From assembly GCA_963678705.1 (NCBI GenBank), contig OY783214.1:2356001-2420000 (forward strand): 64,000 nucleotides of DNA, in the 5' to 3' direction. Positions 33,641 through 44,932 of the stretch are shown here, in pieces. Origin of the DNA: Panorpa germanica (Eukaryota; Arthropoda; Insecta; Mecoptera; Panorpidae). Numbering within the stretch: the stretch's first letter is position 1; each line of letters starts with the position of its first letter. Under the pieces are notes generated by a model that did not search any database, was not told the origin of the DNA, and worked only from the letters and a program-made list of their open reading frames with translations. Made by a program: the position numbers and the translations under genes.

Positions 33641-35014
33641 TTATTTATTTATTAGGGTATAACTACATCCATTAGAATCATAATATAACATATAATTACA
33701 ATTACAACAGTTTCTTATTTGACATGGAGGTCCATCTCTTTGTATTCTTCCTTTGTTATAATGTTTGTAGCATAACCGACGCTCCTGCATATAGTGATCT
33801 TCTTTTAAATGCGGCTCTTTATCATAGTATGATTTTTGGAAATTAGCATACATTTCATATGCTATTGCATACTTATTATTGTCATAATCAAGATTAAGAT
33901 TATCATAAGGGTACACATCAGAATTTAAGTATAGTTTTACGTTTCTTAAGGTACAAGTGTGAAATTTACTCATATCCTTTGTAATATCGTCTTTACCTTC
34001 TCTTTATAACCCTAATATAACATAACGTGGCTTTTCAAGTGCTGTAGATGTTTTAATAGACCAAGATTGATTTGTCGTGCGTGGCAACGCTGGATATTCG
34101 TACAAGTCCCAACTTCGAAAGCCAATATACAATGATTTATCGAGTTCTATTGTTTGTAATAATTCTAATTTCTTTTTGTCTGATACATTTATATGAGGCA
34201 TACACCATTGTATTTTGTCAATGACTACTTTTGGTAATACATCTTTAGCTGCTGCTATCCAAAGTGCGTTATTATCGTTTTTTGATCGAATTAATATTAA
34301 TTCATGCTTTTACTGGTAATATAATTTTTTTAAAGTCTTCACAGAACCCAAATATTGTTTTAAGAGGAATACAAACTTACTTATATCGCGTTTTATAGTT
34401 TCATAAATATCTGATGTGATAATTTCATATATTAACGAGTCAGTATCAATATATAATAACTTTAAATTATTATTAAAAAATTCTTTTTGCATATAATTAT
34501 AATAAAAATCATACATTACTGTTTTAGATAAATCTAATATTGAAAAGCCAACATATATATAGGTTTATTAAATGTAATATTAGGTTTTAAAAGTATTATA
34601 CCAGAGATAGAAATTTAAATATATATATATATAAAATGAAAGTAACATATATAACTGGCTTAGAAATCAAACCTAAAGGTATCCAAATATAAAATTTCTT
34701 TTTCTTCTTCTTCTGGTTATACCAGGATTTTTATTTGAATCAATTTCAACCGAATTTATTTCATATTTTATACTTTCAAATAGGTATAAAATACCATTTA
34801 ATATGAAAACAGGTGTAGATTTTGAAGTGTCCTTTTGTTTTACCTTCAATGTATAAGTAAGATTCCGAGGGTAATGTATATACATTATGTTGATTTATTG
34901 GTATACGAATTTCGTCATTATATTCATAGCTGGTTGTGTTATATGGACTGTATGAATGTATTTCATATTGGCTTAATGATTCGTCAAAGAGAATTTTATC
35001 TTCAATATGAGTTT
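33641..35014 (-). pseudogene. Double-jelly-roll-type major capsid protein, broken and chimeric (left arm)
   Basis: Read from 35014 leftwards. The N-terminal part (to about 34673) has EIHSYSPYNTTSYEYNDEIR and then TLPSESYLYIEG, the strand-rich start of the capsid-like protein found with PolB and ATPase in insect Polinton-like elements. At about 34590-34370 it is interrupted by a PolB fragment with its own YIDTDS catalytic box. The capsid-like frame resumes (ELILIRSKNDNNALW, then RSWDLYEYPALP, EKPRYVILGL, SDVYPYDNLNLDYD) to 33641, with at least two further frame breaks. The last 45 residues (Cys-rich) do not look like the rest and may be foreign. Assignment as capsid is from recalled family resemblance, not from a search. 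Confidence 0.6.
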
Positions 35015-35109
35015 ACATTCAAATTACATTCCCATATAATATTTTCATATATAAAGATTAAATATTTAAAACGTATTTTATTACTTTATAACACATGCCT
35101 GGTTAAACA

Positions 35110-35640
35110 ATGAAGTTTATAAAGCAAAAAGAAACTCTTTCTGTAAAAAATATTGATAATCAAAGTAATAATTACACTAATAATTCAAAACATGGATCAC
35201 TATTACCAAATGACATTAGATGCATTATTTGTGGACCTTCAAACTGTGGAAAAACTAATGTTATGTTATGTTTAATCTAATTGAACATCCAAATGGGTTG
35301 CGATTTAAAAATATATACATTTATTCAAAATCTTTATATCAACCAAAATATAAAATATTACAACAAATTATGAAGAATATTAATGGTATGGGATACTATA
35401 CATACACTGACAATGAAGAGATTATTAGACCTGAAGATGCTAGCCCAAATTCTATATTCATATTTGATGATGTTGCTTGCGATAAACAAAATAATATTCG
35501 AAATTTTTTTAGCATAGACCGTCATAATTTGATAGACTCTTTCTATTTATGTCAGACTTACAGCAAAATTCCAAAGCAATTAATACGGGGTAATACTAAT
35601 TTTATTATATTATTCAAGCAAGATGACTTAAATTTAAAGC

Positions 35641-35714
<74 letters not shown>

Positions 35715-35876
35715 CATGTTAACTTTGACTTTCCAAGTTTTCTAGAGTTTAAACAAGTTTGTAATTTATGTTGGAATTCAAATAAATATTCCTTTATGGT
35801 AATAGATAAAAATAGTGACTTAAATAACGGGCGATACAGAAGAGGATTTGATATGTTTTTAGATATAACCAAGTAA
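35110..35876 (+). pseudogene. A32/FtsK-HerA-like genome-packaging ATPase (left arm)
   Basis: Powers DNA packaging in related viruses. The Walker A motif CGPSNCGKTN lies at about 35230-35260, in a first frame that ends at 35279. The rest continues in another frame from 35268 (MFNLIEHPNGLRF), with the Walker B-like motif SIFIFDDVAC at about 35450-35480 and a QTYSKIPKQLIR segment resembling the sensor/arginine region. A (TA)n run of about 70 bp at 35641-35711 lies inside the gene; here it happens to keep the frame open to 35876, while in the right arm it closes it. Size (about 250 residues) fits the family. Divergent from the capsid gene, with about 100 bp between. Confidence 0.75.
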
Positions 35877-35893
35877 TCTTTACAATAATATTA

Positions 35894-38420
35894 GTGATAT
35901 ATGGAGATTTTGAAACATTATTAAAACCCATTAGTACTTGTTATCCTGAAACTAATACATCATTTTCAAATAATATTCAAATTCATGAACCATATTCTTT
36001 TGCTTATTATATTAAATGTTCCTTTAATGATTCCTTAAGTAAGTTTGTTACGTACAGAGGTATTAATTGCGTTAAAGTATTTATTGAAACAATAACTGAA
36101 GACGCTAAACAAATTTATAAAGTCTTAAATAAAGTGAAGCCTTTAAATAAATTATCTAATTGGCAAAAACAGGAATATGATGAAGCTTCTATTTACCATA
36201 TTTGTGAAGGTATCCTCAATGGTGATAAAGTGTTAGATCATTGTCACTTAACTGGTAATTACCGAGGAGATGCTCATAATCATTACAATTTAAAATTTAC
36301 AATTCCAAAGTTTATACCTGTCATATTCCATAACTTAAGTAATTACGATAGCCATATAATTGTAAAAGAATTAGGTAATGATAGTGAAAAAATTGAAGTT
36401 ATTTCAGAAAATAAGGAAAAGTATATATCTTTTACGAAACATATTTTGGTGGAATCAAAAGTCGATAAAAATGATAAAGTTCATAACTGCTATATTAAAC
36501 TTAGATTTATTGATTCTTTACGATTTATGCATTCTAGTTTAGAAACACTTGCAAAAAATTTATTATCAGAACAATTTTTCGAATTAAAAAAATTCTATCC
36601 GAATGAAAATCATTTTAATTTATTAAAACGTAAAGGTGTATTTCCTTATGAATATGTAAATAGTAGGGATATGCTTAATGAATCTGACTTGCCATCTCAA
36701 AATAATTTTTATAGCTCACTTAATGGCTGTAATATATCTGACGATGATTACAATCATGCCAAAATGGTTTGGTATGCATTTGAAATGAAAACATTGGGGA
36801 ATATTCAGACTTATATTTAAAGATCGATGTTCTGTTGTTAACAGATATTTTTGAAAATTTTCGAGATGTGTGCTATAAAACATATAATTTAGATCCCTGT
36901 CAATATTATACAGCACCAGGACTTTCTTGGGATGCTATGTTAAAGTATACAAGTATTGAATTAGAACTTTTAACAGATATTGATATGTTACATTTTATTA
37001 AAAAAGGTATAAGAGGTGGAATATCACAATGCTCTCACAGACATGGAATTGCAAATAATAAATATATGTCCAATTATGATTCAAATAAAGATTCTCAATA
37101 TTTAATGTATTGGGATGCAAATAACTTATATGGTTGGGTTATGAGTCAATATTTACCACATGAGGGATTTAAATGGTTAGATACATATAAATTACAAACA
37201 TTTAATGTAGAAGCTATTGAAGATAACTCAGATGTTGGTTATATATTAGAAGTCGATTTAAGATATCCTAATTATTTGCACGATGAACACAATGATCTAC
37301 CTTTCTGTGCTGAAAATATTAAACCACCTTGCATTAAAACAAATGACGTTAAATTAATACCAAATCTAAATAACAAGTATAATTATGTGCTTCACTATAG
37401 ATCGTTAAAGCAATGTCTTAAAAATAATCTGAAAATAGATAAAATTCATAGAATTTTGGAATTTAAACAGTCTGATTGGTTAAAAAGTTATATTGATCTA
37501 AATAAATTAAAAAGAAAGAACTCTGCAAATACGTTTGAGAAAGACTTTTTTAAATCAATGAATAATTCAGTTTATGGGAAAACAATGAAGAATGTAGATA
37601 AACTTGTCGATGTAAAGTTAATAACTCATTGGGATAATATAGGACATAAAATGGGTGCTAATACACTTATAAGTAAACCAAACTATCATAGTTGTTCTAT
37701 ATTTCATGAAAACTTAAAGTTTTTTATAATAAACCATTGTATTTAGGATTAAGTGTACTTGATATATCAAAAACTTTAATATACGATTTTCATTATGATT
37801 TCATCAAAAAAGTCTATAAAGGTAATGCTAAATTGTTGTATACAGATACAGATTCATTAATATATCAAATTAAAACAGATGATATATATGACGATATTAA
37901 GTGTAATCTAGATAAATTTGATACATCTAATTATCCATTTAATAATGAATTTTCATTACCTTTAATGAACAAAGCTAAATTAGGCTTAATGAAAGATGAA
38001 TGCGCGGGTAGTATAATTTGGGAGTTTGTTGGGTTAAGGTCAAAAATGTATGCAATTGATATTGAGGGTTCATGCACAGCTAAAGCAAAAGGAATTAAGA
38101 AAAATATTGTAAACAAATTCAATATTAAAGATTATGTAAATTGTTTATCTCAGGATAACATATTATTGATCATCAATATTAAAGATTATGTAAATTGTTT
38201 ATCTCAGGATAACATATTATTGATCATCAATATTAAAGATTATGTAAATTGTTTATCTCAGGATAACATATTATTGATCACAATGAATACCTTTAAATCG
38301 ATTAAGCATACAATTTATACTCAAATGATAAGTAAAGTAGGTCTTAGTGGAAATGATAATAAAAGATATGTATTAACTGATGGTATAAGTACTTTAGCAC
38401 ATGGACATTATAAAATTTAG
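35894..38420 (+). pseudogene. Protein-primed type B DNA polymerase, Polinton type (left arm)
   Basis: Replicative polymerase with proofreading exonuclease. In order: Exo I YGDFETLL; an HNH-like insertion VLDHCHLTGNYRGDAHNH, typical of Polinton-type PolB; Exo II FHNLSNYDSH; Exo III around the first break; motif A YWDANNLYGWVMSQ; motif B MNNSVYGKTMKN; motif C YTDTDSLIY; and a C-terminal KMYAIDIEG region. Frame breaks lie near 36797 and 37718. The N-terminal region before the exonuclease is absent, since the frame opens at Exo I, 17 bp after the ATPase. A 54-bp triplication sits near the C-terminus. Both arms share the same breaks. Confidence 0.88.
38121..38282 (+). repeat. 54-bp tandem triplication inside PolB (left arm)
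   Basis: Three identical in-frame copies starting at 38121, 38175 and 38229, encoding NIKDYVNCLSQDNILLI each time. Mirrored at 39295-39456. Confidence 0.9.
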
Positions 38421-39156
38421 TACTAATTTTAAGTTAAGTTTAAGTTTTGTATAAATTTATATCTACGTAATTCAACGTAACTTGAACGTAATGGGAACGT
38501 AACTTGAACGTAATTCAACGTAATGGGAACGTAACTTGGAACGTAATTCAACGTATGCATACATAAAGTGGATGACAATTGTATACGTTATATGCAGGAG
38601 CAGTACCCAACTTGAACGTACTGGGAACGTAACTTGAACGTACTAGGAACGTAACTTGCATGAACGTACTGGGAACTACGTTCCCATTACGTTTAAGTTA
38701 CGTTCCCAGTACGTTCAAAAATGCTTGATGACAATTGTATACGTTATATGCAGGAGCAGTACCCAACTTGAACGTACTGGGAACGTAACTTGAACGTACT
38801 GGGAACGTAACTTGAACGTAATGGGAACGTAACTTGAACGTAATGGGAACGTAACTTGGAACGTAATTCAACGTAAGCTTACGTTGAATTACGTTCTTAC
38901 GTTCCCAGTACGTTCATGCAAGTTACGTTCCTAGTACGTTCAAGTTACGTTCCCAGTACGTTTAAGTTGGGTACTGCTCCTGCATATAACGTATACAATT
39001 GTCATCCACTTTATGTATGCATACGTTGAATTACGTTCCAAGTTACGTTCCCATTACGTTGAATTACGTTCAAGTTACGTTCCCATTACGTTCAAGTTAC
39101 GTTGAATTACGTAGATATAAATTTATACAAAACTTAAACTTAACTTAAAATTAGTA
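38421..39156. repeat. Centre of the palindrome: GAACGTAACTT-type repeat array
   Basis: Between the two polymerase 3' ends lies an array of short units such as GAACGTAACTT and GAACGTACTGG. The arms pair up to 38676 and 38901. The 224-bp spacer 38677-38900 is not symmetric: it starts with an inverted piece (TACGTTCCC), then carries an extra direct copy of the GATGACAATTGTATACGTTA segment (38727; also 38571, reversed at 39006) and ends in its own small palindrome around AAGCTT at 38875-38880. No coding sequence. Confidence 0.85.
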
Positions 39157-41683
39157 CTAAATTTTATAATGTCCATGTGCTAAAGTACTTATACCATCAG
39201 TTAATACATATCTTTTATTATCATTTCCACTAAGACCTACTTTACTTATCATTTGAGTATAAATTGTATGCTTAATCGATTTAAAGGTATTCATTGTGAT
39301 CAATAATATGTTATCCTGAGATAAACAATTTACATAATCTTTAATATTGATGATCAATAATATGTTATCCTGAGATAAACAATTTACATAATCTTTAATA
39401 TTGATGATCAATAATATGTTATCCTGAGATAAACAATTTACATAATCTTTAATATTGAATTTGTTTACAATATTTTTCTTAATTCCTTTTGCTTTAGCTG
39501 TGCATGAACCCTCAATATCAATTGCATACATTTTTGACCTTAACCCAACAAACTCCCAAATTATACTACCCGCGCATTCATCTTTCTTTAAGCCTAATTT
39601 AGCTTTGTTCATTAAAGGTAATGAAAATTCATTATTAAATGGATAATTAGATGTATCAAATTTATCTAGATTACACTTAATATCGTCATATATATCATCT
39701 GTTTTAATTTGATATATTAATGAATCTGTATCTGTATACAACAATTTAGCATTACCTTTATAGACTTTTTTGATGAAATCATAATGAAAATCGTATATTA
39801 AAGTTTTTGATATATCAAGTACACTTAATCCTAAATACAATGGTTTATTATAAAAAACTTTAAGTTTTCATGAAATATAGAACAACTATGATAGTTTGGT
39901 TTACTTATAAGTGTATTAGCACCCATTTTATGTCCTATATTATCCCAATGAGTTATTAACTTTACATCGACAAGTTTATCTACATTCTTCATTGTTTTCC
40001 CATAAACTGAATTATTCATTGATTTAAAAAAGTCTTTCTCAAACGTATTTGCAGAGTTCTTTCTTTTTAATTTATTTAGATCAATATAACTTTTTAACCA
40101 ATCAGACTGTTTAAATTCCAAAATTCTATGAATTTTATCTATTTTCAGATTATTTTTAAGACATTGCTTTAACGATCTATAGTGAAGCACATAATTATAC
40201 TTGTTATTTAGATTTGGTATTAATTTAACGTCATTTGTTTTAATGCAAGGTGGTTTAATATTTTCAGCACAGAAAGGTAGATCATTGTGTTCATCGTGCA
40301 AATAATTAGGATATCTTAAATCGACTTCTAATATATAACCAACATCTGAGTTATCTTCAATAGCTTCTACATTAAATGTTTGTAATTTATATGTATCTAA
40401 CCATTTAAATCCCTCATGTGGTAAATATTGACTCATAACCCAACCATATAAGTTATTTGCATCCCAATACATTAAATATTGAGAATCTTTATTTGAATCA
40501 TAATTGGACATATATTTATTATTTGCAATTCCATGTCTGTGAGAGCATTGTGATATTCCACCTCTTATACCTTTTTTAATAAAATGTAACATATCAATAT
40601 CTGTTAAAAGTTCTAATTCAATACTTGTATACTTTAACATAGCATCCCATGAAAGTCCTGGTGCTGTATAATATTGACAGGGATCTAAATTATATGTTTT
40701 ATAGCACACATCTCGAAAATTTTCAAAAATATCTGTTAACAACAGAACATCGATCTTTAAATATAAGTCTGAATATTCCCCAATGTTTTCATTTCAAATG
40801 CATACCAAACCATTTTGGCATGATTGTAATCATCGTCAGATATATTACAGCCATTAAGTGAGCTATAAAAATTATTTTGAGATGGCAAGTCAGATTCATT
40901 AAGCATATCCCTACTATTTACATATTCATAAGGAAATACACCTTTACGTTTTAATAAATTAAAATGATTTTCATTCGGATAGAATTTTTTTAATTCGAAA
41001 AATTGTTCTGATAATAAATTTTTTGCAAGTGTTTCTAAACTAGAATGCATAAATCGTAAAGAATCAATAAATCTAAGTTTAATATAGCAGTTATGAACTT
41101 TATCATTTTTATCGACTTTTGATTCCACCAAAATATGTTTCGTAAAAGATATATACTTTTCCTTATTTTCTGAAATAACTTCAATTTTTTCACTATCATT
41201 ACCTAATTCTTTTACAATTATATGGCTATCGTAATTACTTAAGTTATGGAATATGACAGGTATAAACTTTGGAATTGTAAATTTTAAATTGTAATGATTA
41301 TGAGCATCTCCTCGGTAATTACCAGTTAAGTGACAATGATCTAACACTTTATCACCATTGAGGATACCTTCACAAATATGGTAAATAGAAGCTTCATCAT
41401 ATTCCTGTTTTTGCCAATTAGATAATTTATTTAAAGGCTTTACTTTATTTAAGACTTTATAAATTTGTTTAGCGTCTTCAGTTATTGTTTCAATAAATAC
41501 TTTAACGCAATTAATACCTCTGTACGTAACAAACTTACTTAAGGAATCATTAAAGGAACATTTAATATAATAAGCAAAAGAATATGGTTCATGAATTTGA
41601 ATATTATTTGAAAATGATGTATTAGTTTCAGGATAACAAGTACTAATGGGTTTTAATAATGTTTCAAAATCTCCATATATCAC
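39157..41683 (-). pseudogene. Protein-primed type B DNA polymerase, Polinton type (right arm)
   Basis: Mirror copy of the left-arm polymerase with identical exonuclease and polymerase motifs, the same two frame breaks (near 40780 and 39859) and the same 54-bp triplication (39295-39456). The one coding difference I can see is Lys in place of Met in the segment KLGLxKDEC. The two polymerase copies converge on the central repeat array. Confidence 0.88.
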
Positions 41684-41700
41684 TAATATTATTGTAAAGA

Positions 41701-41864
41701 TTACTTGGTTATATCTAAAAACATATCAAATCCTTTTCTGTATCGCCCGTTATTTAAGTCACTATTTTTATCTATTACCATAAAGGAATATTTATTTGAA
41801 TTCCAACATAAATTACAAACTTGTTTAAACTCTAGAAAACTTGGAAAGTCAAAGTTAACATGAT

Positions 41865-41916
<52 letters not shown>

Positions 41917-42445
41917 TTTAAATTTAAGTCATCTTGCTTGAATAATATAATAAAATTAGTATTACCCCGTATTAATTGCTTTGGAATTTTGCTGTAAGTC
42001 TGACATAAATAGAAAGAGTCTATCAAATTATGACGGTCTATGCTAAAAAAATTTCGAATATTATTTTGTTTATCGCAAGCAACATCATCAAATATGAATA
42101 TAGAATTTGGGCTAGCATCTTCAGGTCTAATAATCTCTTCATTGTCAGTGTATGTATAGTATCCCATACCATTAATATTCTTCATAATTTGTTGTAATAT
42201 TTTATATTTTGGTTGATATAAAGATTTTGAATAAATGTATATATTTTTAAATCGCAACCCATTTGGATGTTCAATTAGATTAAACATAACATAACATTAG
42301 TTTTTCCACAGTTTGAAGGTCCACAAATAATGCATCTAATGTCATTTGGTAATAGTGATCCATGTTTTGAATTATTAGTGTAATTATTACTTTGATTATC
42401 AATATTTTTTACAGAAAGAGTTTCTTTTTGCTTTATAAACTTCAT
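41701..42445 (-). pseudogene. Packaging ATPase (right arm)
   Basis: Mirror copy of the ATPase, with the Walker A segment at about 42295-42325 in a separate frame from the rest, as in the left arm. Its TA run (about 41868-41914) is shorter and changes frame, so the second frame ends at 41832 and the C-terminal part (HVNFDFPSFLEF onwards in the left arm) is lost from it. Confidence 0.75.
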
Positions 42446-42540
42446 TGTTTAACCAGGCATGTGTTATAAAGTAATAAAATACGTTTTAAATATTTAATCT
42501 TTATATATGAAAATATTATATGGGAATGTAATTTGAATGT

Positions 42541-43913
42541 AAACTCATATTGAAGATAAAATTCTCTTTGACGAATCATTAAGCCAATATGAAATACATT
42601 CATACAGTCCATATAACACAACCAGCTATGAATATAATGACGAAATTCGTATACCAATAAATCAACATAATGTATATACATTACCCTCGGAATCTTACTT
42701 ATACATTGAAGGTAAAACAAAAGACACTTCAAAATCTACACCTGTTTTCATATTAAATGGTATTTTATACCTATTTGAAAGTATAAAATATGAAATAAAT
42801 TCGGTTGAAATTGATTCAAATAAAAATCCTGGTATAACCAGAAGAAGAAGAAAAAGAAATTTTATATTTGGATACCTTTAGGTTTGATTTCTAAGCCAGT
42901 TATATATGTTACTTTCATTTTATATATATATATATTTAAATTTCTATCTCTGGTATAATACTTTTAAAACCTAATATTACATTTAATAAACCTATATATA
43001 TGTTGGCTTTTCAATATTAGATTTATCTAAAACAGTAATGTATGATTTTTATTATAATTATATGCAAAAAGAATTTTTTAATAATAATTTAAAGTTATTA
43101 TATATTGATACTGACTCGTTAATATATGAAATTATCACATCAGATATTTATGAAACTATAAAACGCGATATAAGTAAGTTTGTATTCCTCTTAAAACAAT
43201 ATTTGGGTTCTGTGAAGACTTTAAAAAAATTATATTACCAGTAAAAGCATGAATTAATATTAATTCGATCAAAAAACGATAATAACGCACTTTGGATAGC
43301 AGCAGCTAAAGATGTATTACCAAAAGTAGTCATTGACAAAATACAATGGTGTATGCCTCATATAAATGTATCAGACAAAAAGAAATTAGAATTATTACAA
43401 ACAATAGAACTCGATAAATCATTGTATATTGGCTTTCGAAGTTGGGACTTGTACGAATATCCAGCGTTGCCACGCACGACAAATCAATCTTGGTCTATTA
43501 AAACATCTACAGCACTTGAAAAGCCACGTTATGTTATATTAGGGTTATAAAGAGAAGGTAAAGACGATATTACAAAGGATATGAGTAAATTTCACACTTG
43601 TACCTTAAGAAACGTAAAACTATACTTAAATTCTGATGTGTACCCTTATGATAATCTTAATCTTGATTATGACAATAATAAGTATGCAATAGCATATGAA
43701 ATGTATGCTAATTTCCAAAAATCATACTATGATAAAGAGCCGCATTTAAAAGAAGATCACTATATGCAGGAGCGTCGGTTATGCTACAAACATTATAACA
43801 AAGGAAGAATACAAAGAGATGGACCTCCATGTCAAATAAGAAACTGTTGTAATTGTAATTATATGTTATATTATGATTCTAATGGATGTAGTTATACCCT
43901 AATAAATAAATAA
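42541..43913 (+). pseudogene. Double-jelly-roll-type capsid protein, broken and chimeric (right arm)
   Basis: Mirror copy of the left-arm gene. The N-terminal part lies at 42541-42882 (ending in a run of Arg/Lys, RRRRKRNFIFGYL), the inserted PolB fragment with YIDTDS at about 42960-43190, and the capsid-like C-terminal part at about 43250-43913 (RSWDLYEYPALP near 43437). No ATG was found that clearly starts the N-terminal frame; a stop lies just upstream of 42541. Confidence 0.6.
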
Positions 43914-44030
43914 ATAAATAAATAAAAGAATTATATACATTTTAAATTTTTATATATTATAAATTAAGTAATTACAATAGTTTTGATATTTCTTCTAATA
44001 TATACGACATGTTTGAAATTATTATAATTT

Positions 44031-44483
44031 TTAATAATATATCATTTTAGTACAATTTATTTCGTCATCAGAGTCTAACACCTCTACAATTTCATCGTCA
44101 GAGTCTAATATTTCAATAACTTCTTCAGACATATTCTGTATCTCAATATCTGAATTAAATAACTCAGGTAATGAAAAATCTTCATCAAAAAGCGAAGGGT
44201 CAATATCTAAATTTAATAGCTCGCTATCATCAATATGAATATCTGAATTTAATAATTCAGGTAATGAAAAATCTTCATCAAAAAGCAAAGGGTCAATATC
44301 TAAATTTAATAGCTCGCCATCATCAATATGAATATCTGAATTTAATAACTCAGGTAATGAAAAATCTTCATCAAAAAGCGAAGGGTCAATATCTAAATTT
44401 AATAGCTCGCTATCATCAATATGAATATCTGAATTTAATAATTCAGGTAATGAAAAATCTTCCAAATCAAAAATCGATTCCAT
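44031..44483 (-). CDS. Acidic repeat protein with two SUMO-interaction-like motifs (right arm)
   Basis: Identical in translation to the left-arm protein at 33071-33523: 150 residues, three 31-residue repeats plus a partial one, C-terminal VIEILDSDDE and IVEVLDSDDE. Both copies being intact while neighbours are broken could mean they are under selection, or simply that the gene had no lesion when the arm was duplicated. Confidence 0.65.
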   Translation of the reverse strand: MESIFDLEDFSLPELLNSDIHIDDSELLNLDIDPSLFDEDFSLPELLNSDIHIDDGELLNLDIDPLLFDEDFSLPELLNSDIHIDDSELLNLDIDPSLFDEDFSLPELFNSDIEIQNMSEEVIEILDSDDEIVEVLDSDDEINCTKMIYY

Positions 44484-44495
44484 TTTTTTGATAAG

Positions 44496-44541
<46 letters not shown>

Positions 44542-44701
44542 TTGAGCGTTATTGTATAATTTAATTTTAAAAAAGTCTATGCACAAAATTTTTATTTCTT
44601 GTTCCAACAGTTCCAAGTTTATTTTTGATGATATATGGCTAAAATTATTATTTAAATCAATATGGTTATTTATATTATTTTTAATAAAACACTCATAAAA
44701 A

Positions 44702-44932
44702 TTATTGTCCCAAGATTCTTTCTGCAAGGTGGTAGTTGTTACAATCAATCGCACGCTCTTTCATATGAAGATTGCATAACTATAAATAAATATTATGTAA
44801 ATAAATAAGGATTTGAAATACTAAAGCAAAAGAAGTAGAACTTACTTGTACTCCAGGATGAACTATTGTTGGACACGTATAATCCAATGTATCATCGGAA
44901 TACAGATATGCACAGCAATATTCTGTTGACAT
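44702..44932 (-). CDS. Small spliced gene of unknown function (right arm)
   Basis: Mirror copy of the left-arm gene: exon 1 at 44846-44932 and exon 2 at 44702-44779, with the same donor and acceptor sites. One C/T difference lies in the upstream leader exon. Confidence 0.45.

Larger units (their letters stand above)
30989..38676 (+). repeat. Left palindrome arm
   Basis: Reverse complement of 38901-46571. By eye I found only a handful of differences: TA-repeat lengths, an A/T at about 31672, a T/C near 32512, T versus A at 37989 giving Met or Lys in PolB, and a G/A near 38614. Confidence 0.9.

Noticed and set aside
34835-35113. + strand 92-codon frame with hydrophobic stretches (mirror at 42442-42732)
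   Set aside because: Antisense of the capsid-like N-terminal region, which has the better protein signal.
38421-39156. Central GAACGTAACTT array as a simple satellite or CRISPR
   Set aside because: Units are short, degenerate and arranged symmetrically about the palindrome centre, so it is part of the element's inverted structure.
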